64,000 nucleotides of DNA from the NCBI RefSeq assembly GCF_013464485.1, contig NZ_RAUX01000012.1, positions 58,196 through 122,195 on the forward strand, in the 5' to 3' direction. Made by a program: the position numbers and the translations under genes. The notes under the pieces are model-generated. The model made no database searches. It was given only the letters and a program-made list of their open reading frames with translations, and was not told where the DNA came from. The stretch's first letter is position 1; each line of letters starts with the position of its first letter. This stretch comes from Stenotrophomonas maltophilia (GTDB taxonomy: Bacteria > Pseudomonadota > Gammaproteobacteria > Xanthomonadales > Xanthomonadaceae). Shown here one piece after another: positions 60,411 through 64,000 of the stretch.

Positions 60411-61707
60411 CGGCGTGCTCGTCGGACAACGTACGCAGCAGCAGCTTGTCCACCCGCGCACCATCCAGGTCGACCACCTCGAAGCGCCAGCCGGCCCAGT
60501 CGAAGTACTCGCCCGCGTGCGGGATGCGGCCGAAGTAGTGGATGCACATGCCGGCCAGCGTGTAGTAGTCACCATCCTCGGCATCGGGCAGATCGTTGCT
60601 GCCGATCAGCTCGCGCAGGTCCTCGATCGGCAGCGAGCCGTCCACCAGCAGCGAGCCGTCCTCGCGGGTCACCACCAGCGCATCTTCGTCGGCATTTTCC
60701 ACTGCCTGCAGGCGGCCGACCACGGCGCCCATCAGGTCGCTGATGGTCACCAGGCCCTGGATCTCGCCATACTCGTCCACCACCAGCGCCATCGACTGCT
60801 GTTCCTCGCGGAAGATCTCCAGCAGCTTCATCGCGTGGGTCGATTCGGAGACGTACAGCGGTTCGCGCAGGGTCTGGAACAGCGCGTTGTCGCCACGCGC
60901 CATGCGTGTGGCCAGCGATTTCAGTTCCAGCACGCCGACCACGTCCATGTCATTGTCGCGCAGCACCGGGTAGCGCGAGAACTCGTGCTCGGCCATGATT
61001 TCCAGGTTGCGCTCCAGCCCAGCCTGGGTATCCAGCCAGGCGATGCGGTTGCGCGGGGTCATCAGGCTGTCGGCGGTGCGGTCGCCCAGGCGCATGACGC
61101 GGTTCATCATGTCGCGCTCGTGGGCGTCGATCACACCGGCCTCGTGGCTCTCGGCCACCAGCATGCGGATCTCTTCTTCAGTCACCGAGGCGACTTCATC
61201 CTTGCCCAGGCCGAACAGGCGCAGCACCAGCTGGGTGGTCTTGGACAGCAGCCAGACGAAGGGCAGGGCCAACCTGGCCAGCCAGCTCATCGGCATGGCG
61301 ACCAGGCCGGCAATGGCCTCGGAGCGGGTCAGGGCCAGGCGCTTGGGAACCAGTTCGCCGAAGATCAGCGTGATGAAGGTGATCAGCGAGACCGCCAGGG
61401 CGGTGCCTACCTCGCGCGCGTACGCAAAGCCGGGCATCAGGCCCTGCAGCCAGCCGGCGATCGCGTCGCCGATCGCATCACCACCGAGGTAGCCGGTCAG
61501 CACGCCGATCACGGTGATGCCGATCTGCACGGTGGACAGGAAGCTCTCCGGCTTCTCCGACAGCTCCAGCGCCTTGGCGGCACGCTTGGAGGTGGCGGCC
61601 ATCTGCTTCAGGCGGCTCTTGCGCGAGGTCATGACCGACATCTCGGACATGGCGAAGAAGCCGTTCAGCAGAACAAGCGCGAAGACAATCAGGATCATTT
61701 CAAACAC
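60394..61707 (-). CDS. CNNM/CorC (hemolysin-family) transporter protein
   Basis: 437 aa. An N-terminal DUF21/CNNM membrane domain with four helices (1-190), two CBS domains (about 215-335) and a C-terminal CorC/HlyC domain (about 350-430). CNNM proteins export Mg2+ with Na+; the name hemolysin is historical. On the minus strand, upstream of exoD and overlapping it. Confidence 0.9.
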   Translation of the reverse strand: MFEMILIVFALVLLNGFFAMSEMSVMTSRKSRLKQMAATSKRAAKALELSEKPESFLSTVQIGITVIGVLTGYLGGDAIGDAIAGWLQGLMPGFAYAREVGTALAVSLITFITLIFGELVPKRLALTRSEAIAGLVAMPMSWLARLALPFVWLLSKTTQLVLRLFGLGKDEVASVTEEEIRMLVAESHEAGVIDAHERDMMNRVMRLGDRTADSLMTPRNRIAWLDTQAGLERNLEIMAEHEFSRYPVLRDNDMDVVGVLELKSLATRMARGDNALFQTLREPLYVSESTHAMKLLEIFREEQQSMALVVDEYGEIQGLVTISDLMGAVVGRLQAVENADEDALVVTREDGSLLVDGSLPIEDLRELIGSNDLPDAEDGDYYTLAGMCIHYFGRIPHAGEYFDWAGWRFEVVDLDGARVDKLLLRTLSDEHADELTA

Positions 61708-61990
61708 GGGCGTCGTCCCCGGTTGGTGGCAGGGAGGGCGGGTGCTTGCGATGGCGGCTGGCGCTCAGGAACAGGGTCCGGCGCGGCGCAGGGGGGTAAG
61801 GGTCGTCGTCCATAGGGTGCGCCCGAAGGCGCGCTGGCATCTTAGCAAAGGGGCGTGGCAGGGTGGCAACTGCCTGTTCAGGTTGGGGGTTCCACGTCCT
61901 TGAAAGGGGGCAGGGATACCCGAGATGGTCATCTAGCCGTCATAATTCCGTCTGGTGCCGTCCTTCCCGCGACGGCTGACAGGTTTCTCA
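61708..61990. other. Divergent intergenic region, CNNM gene to DUF47-pit operon
   Basis: Carries a PHO-box-like repeat at 61926-61943. No other promoter element or repeat is clear. Confidence 0.5.
61926..61943 (+). promoter_or_regulatory. PHO-box-like direct repeat
   Basis: TGGTCAT-CTAG-CCGTCAT: two 7-mers with period 11, 5/7 and 6/7 matches to the PhoB half-site CTGTCAT. It overlaps CATAAT (61941-61946), a possible -10, which would fit repression by PhoB rather than activation. Confidence 0.45.
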
Positions 61991-62617
61991 ATGTTCTCTC
62001 TGCAGACCATTTTCGGTTCCGGCAAACAGTTCTACACCCTGCTCGATGAGGCCGCCGTCGCGGCGTCCGACGCCGCCAAGGCGCTGCATTCCATGCTGCG
62101 CGAGGCAGACCGCCAGCCGGCGCTGGACGCCTTCAAGCTGGCCCGCCTGCGCGAACGCGCGGCCTCGGACAAGATCAGCCAGGCGCTGGTGGACAGCTTC
62201 ATGACCCCGATCGAGCGCGAAGACATCGAAGCGCTGGGTTCGGCCCTGTACAAGATTCCGAAGCAGATCGAGAAGTTCGCCGATCGCTATTCGCTGGCAA
62301 CGACCCACCTGGAGCACATCGACTTCGCGCCGCGCGCGGCGATGCTGGAACAGGCCGCCGGTGTGGTCGTGGAAATGGTGGCCGACCTGCGCCACATGAA
62401 CCTGGACCGGATGACCGCGCTGAACGAGAAGCTGCGTTCGCTGGAAAACGAAGCCGACCGCCTGATGCTGGAGCTGTACCGCGACATCTATTCCGGTCGC
62501 CTGGACAACCTGCAGATGTTCCTGTTGAAGGAATTCTTCGAGATCCTGGAAAAGGCCATCGACCGTTGCCGCGAGGCCGGCGTGGTGGCGTACCAGATCG
62601 TGTTGAAGAACAGCTGA
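61991..62617 (+). CDS. DUF47 (PhoU-like) family protein
   Basis: 208 aa all-helical PhoU-like protein of the DUF47/TIGR00153 family. Acidic metal-binding-type motifs such as PIEREDIEAL (about 73-82) and ENEADRL. It lies 13 bases upstream of a Pit transporter; DUF47-Pit pairs are widespread and the DUF47 protein is thought to modulate the transporter. The ATG 61991 is taken from family length. Confidence 0.92.
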   Translation: MFSLQTIFGSGKQFYTLLDEAAVAASDAAKALHSMLREADRQPALDAFKLARLRERAASDKISQALVDSFMTPIEREDIEALGSALYKIPKQIEKFADRYSLATTHLEHIDFAPRAAMLEQAAGVVVEMVADLRHMNLDRMTALNEKLRSLENEADRLMLELYRDIYSGRLDNLQMFLLKEFFEILEKAIDRCREAGVVAYQIVLKNS

Positions 62618-62630
62618 CGGACGCCGCCGC

Positions 62631-63752
62631 ATGTTGACCCTTGTCCTGGTGGTGATCCTGGCCGCGCTCGTCTTCGAGTTCATCAACGGCTTCCACGACA
62701 CCGCCAATTCCATTGCCACCGTGGTGGCGACCAAGGTGCTCTCGCCCGGCTGGGCGGTGATGCTGGCCGCCTTCATGAACCTCATCGGCGCGCTGACCGG
62801 TACCGCGGTGGCGCTGACCATCGCCTCGGGCCTGCTCAACACCAACGTGGTCGATGTCACCCCGCAGGTGATCCTGTGCGCGCTGCTGGGCGGCATCATC
62901 TGGAACCTGATCACCTGGTGGAAGGGCCTGCCGTCCTCGTCCTCGCACGCACTGATCGGCGGCCTCTGCGGCGCCGGCCTGGCCGCGGCCCACAACAACT
63001 GGGATGCGCTGATCTGGTCCGAACGCCTGGGCAGCTGGGCGCAGAACAAGGGCCTGCTGTGGAAGGTCTTCGTGCCGATGATCACCTCGCCGATCGCTGG
63101 TTTCCTGCTGGGCATCGTGGTGATGGTGCTGCTGTGGGGCCTGATCGCCGGCCTGGCCAAGATCGGTGGCGCCATCGGTCGCCTGGCCCGCCCGCGCATC
63201 GTCAATGCGTTCTTCGGCAAGGCCCAGATCGCCTCGGCGGCCTACATGGGCTTCGCCCACGGTCACAACGACGCGCAGAAGACCATGGGCATCATCGCCA
63301 TGACCCTGATCGGCGCCGAAGCCACCGGCGCGCTGGATGACCTGCCGTCCTGGCTGGCCTTCATGCACCCGGACGCGCACGCCGGTGACGGTATCGCGAT
63401 GTGGATCGTGCTGACCTGTGCGGTGGTGATGGCCGCCGGCACCGCCTCGGGCGGCTGGAAGATCATCAAGACCCTGGGCCACAAGATGGTCAAGCTGCAC
63501 CCGATCCACGGCTTTGCCGCGGAGACCAGCTCGGCCACCATCCTGACCCTGGCCGCCCACTTCGGCATGCCGGTCTCGACCACGCACAGCATCTCCACCG
63601 CGATCATGGGCGTCGGCTTCGCCAAGAACCCGCGCTCGCTGAAGTTCGGCGTGATCGAACGCATCGTCTGGGCCTGGATCCTGACCATCCCGGCGGCAGG
63701 CGGCTGTGCGTACCTGATCCTGAAGCTGTTCGAGCTGTTCGGCTGGACCTGA
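62631..63752 (+). CDS. pitA: Inorganic phosphate transporter Pit
   Basis: 373 aa with about 10 membrane helices; H+-coupled metal-phosphate symporter. The repeated signature is visible as EFINGFHDTANSIATVVATK (residues 15-34) and AYMGFAHGHNDAQKTMG (about 205-221). Cotranscribed with the DUF47 gene; ends in a strong terminator. Confidence 0.95.
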   Translation: MLTLVLVVILAALVFEFINGFHDTANSIATVVATKVLSPGWAVMLAAFMNLIGALTGTAVALTIASGLLNTNVVDVTPQVILCALLGGIIWNLITWWKGLPSSSSHALIGGLCGAGLAAAHNNWDALIWSERLGSWAQNKGLLWKVFVPMITSPIAGFLLGIVVMVLLWGLIAGLAKIGGAIGRLARPRIVNAFFGKAQIASAAYMGFAHGHNDAQKTMGIIAMTLIGAEATGALDDLPSWLAFMHPDAHAGDGIAMWIVLTCAVVMAAGTASGGWKIIKTLGHKMVKLHPIHGFAAETSSATILTLAAHFGMPVSTTHSISTAIMGVGFAKNPRSLKFGVIERIVWAWILTIPAAGGCAYLILKLFELFGWT

Positions 63753-63774
63753 TCGCCACGCCAAGGTGCACACG

Positions 63775-63806
63775 AAAAAGCCCGCCGGATACCGGCGGGC
63801 TTTTTT
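63775..63806 (+). terminator. Terminator of the DUF47-pit operon
   Basis: AAAAAGCCCGCCGG pairs with CCGGCGGGCTTTTT (14 bp, 3-base loop) with a T6 tail. Confidence 0.95.
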
Positions 63807-63835
63807 CATGGGCAGAGAATTCTTCCGCACACATC

Positions 63836-63900
63836 GTGTCGACCAAGGTCGACACCCACCAAAGCAGCAGGAAGTCGACACCCACCAACAGCAGCAGGAA
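63836..63900. repeat. Palindrome and 26/27-bp tandem direct repeat
   Basis: GTGTCGACC-AA-GGTCGACAC hairpin at 63836-63855, then two copies of GTCGACACCCACCAA(C)AGCAGCAGGAA at 63848-63873 and 63874-63900. Confidence 0.7.
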
Positions 63901-63922
63901 CCTGTCAGCGGCGGGGTGGGGT

Positions 63923-64000
63923 GGGTATGCAGGACCGTTGGCGCCATGGATGGCGCCATCGAGCCCCCATGGACGGGTTTACGGCGTGTCCTGCATACCC
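63923..64000. repeat. 78-bp structured repeat, copy 2 (inverted)
   Basis: 13-bp arms GGGTATGCAGGAC (63923-63935) and GTCCTGCATACCC (63988-64000). The core 63932-63991 is the exact reverse complement of 56922-56981. The arms differ from copy 1 in three positions but stay complementary. The element ends at the window edge. Confidence 0.85.

Overview
The window looks like a chromosomal segment of a Stenotrophomonas species (S. maltophilia complex; Xanthomonadales, Gammaproteobacteria). The evidence is the high GC content, the xanthomonad gene order comEC-exbB-exbD-msbA-lpxK-kdsB-LMW phosphatase-uvrC-pgsA, GTAG-ended palindromic repeats of the SMAG type, and an Oar-like TonB receptor. Most of it is core genome. 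There are no complete insertion sequences, prophages, CRISPR arrays or rRNA genes.

Layout: 0.2-3.5 kb Oar-type TonB-dependent receptor; 3.5-5.1 kb ppnN, preceded by a promoter, a structured leader and a terminator that resemble an attenuator; 5.3-12.2 kb type IV pilus minor-pilin operon (fimT, pilV, pilW, pilX, pilY1, pilE); 12.3 kb tRNA-Asn and a second FimT-like gene; 13-15 kb uvrB; 15.2-15.4 kb two tRNA-Val; 15.5-17.5 kb small genes and a MipA/OmpV porin divergent from a two-component system (17.6-19.6 kb); 19.7-31.2 kb the large envelope/DNA operon from comEC to pgsA; 31.3-39.5 kb four identical tRNA-Gly genes and one tRNA-Cys, interspersed with a broken flavoprotein gene, a translationally coupled small-gene pair and a four-gene tripartite export operon; 39.6-46.3 kb mixed metabolic and regulatory genes, including crcB with a fluoride riboswitch and an orphan CI/Cro-like regulator pair; 46.7-50.4 kb a low-oxygen cluster (short CcoG-like ferredoxin protein, group III truncated haemoglobin, hemN) carrying two FNR-type boxes; 50.3 kb tRNA-Leu; 50.5-57.9 kb BLUF protein, nucleotide-sugar dehydrogenase, FMN glutamate-synthase-like protein, GNAT, flavoprotein, FKBP lipoprotein, trhO; 58-63.8 kb LLM oxidoreductase, PNPOx-like protein, ExoD, CNNM/CorC protein and the DUF47-pit phosphate operon.

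The most interesting signals lie outside the coding regions. (1) The ppnN leader can fold either into a junction-like domain followed by an intrinsic terminator, or into an 8-bp antiterminator that excludes both; this is riboswitch architecture that I cannot match to a known class. (2) A 78-bp element occurs twice in opposite orientation with an identical 60-bp core, and its variable terminal arms differ between copies by compensatory base changes. (3) A SD-masking hairpin (59133-59159), a three-way-junction leader (58033-58086), a PHO-box-like repeat before DUF47-pit, an ACATTG repeat before mipA, FNR boxes before the haemoglobin and hemN genes, and short ORFs coupled by ATGA overlaps all suggest regulation that can be tested. 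None of these was verified computationally; they come from reading the sequence.
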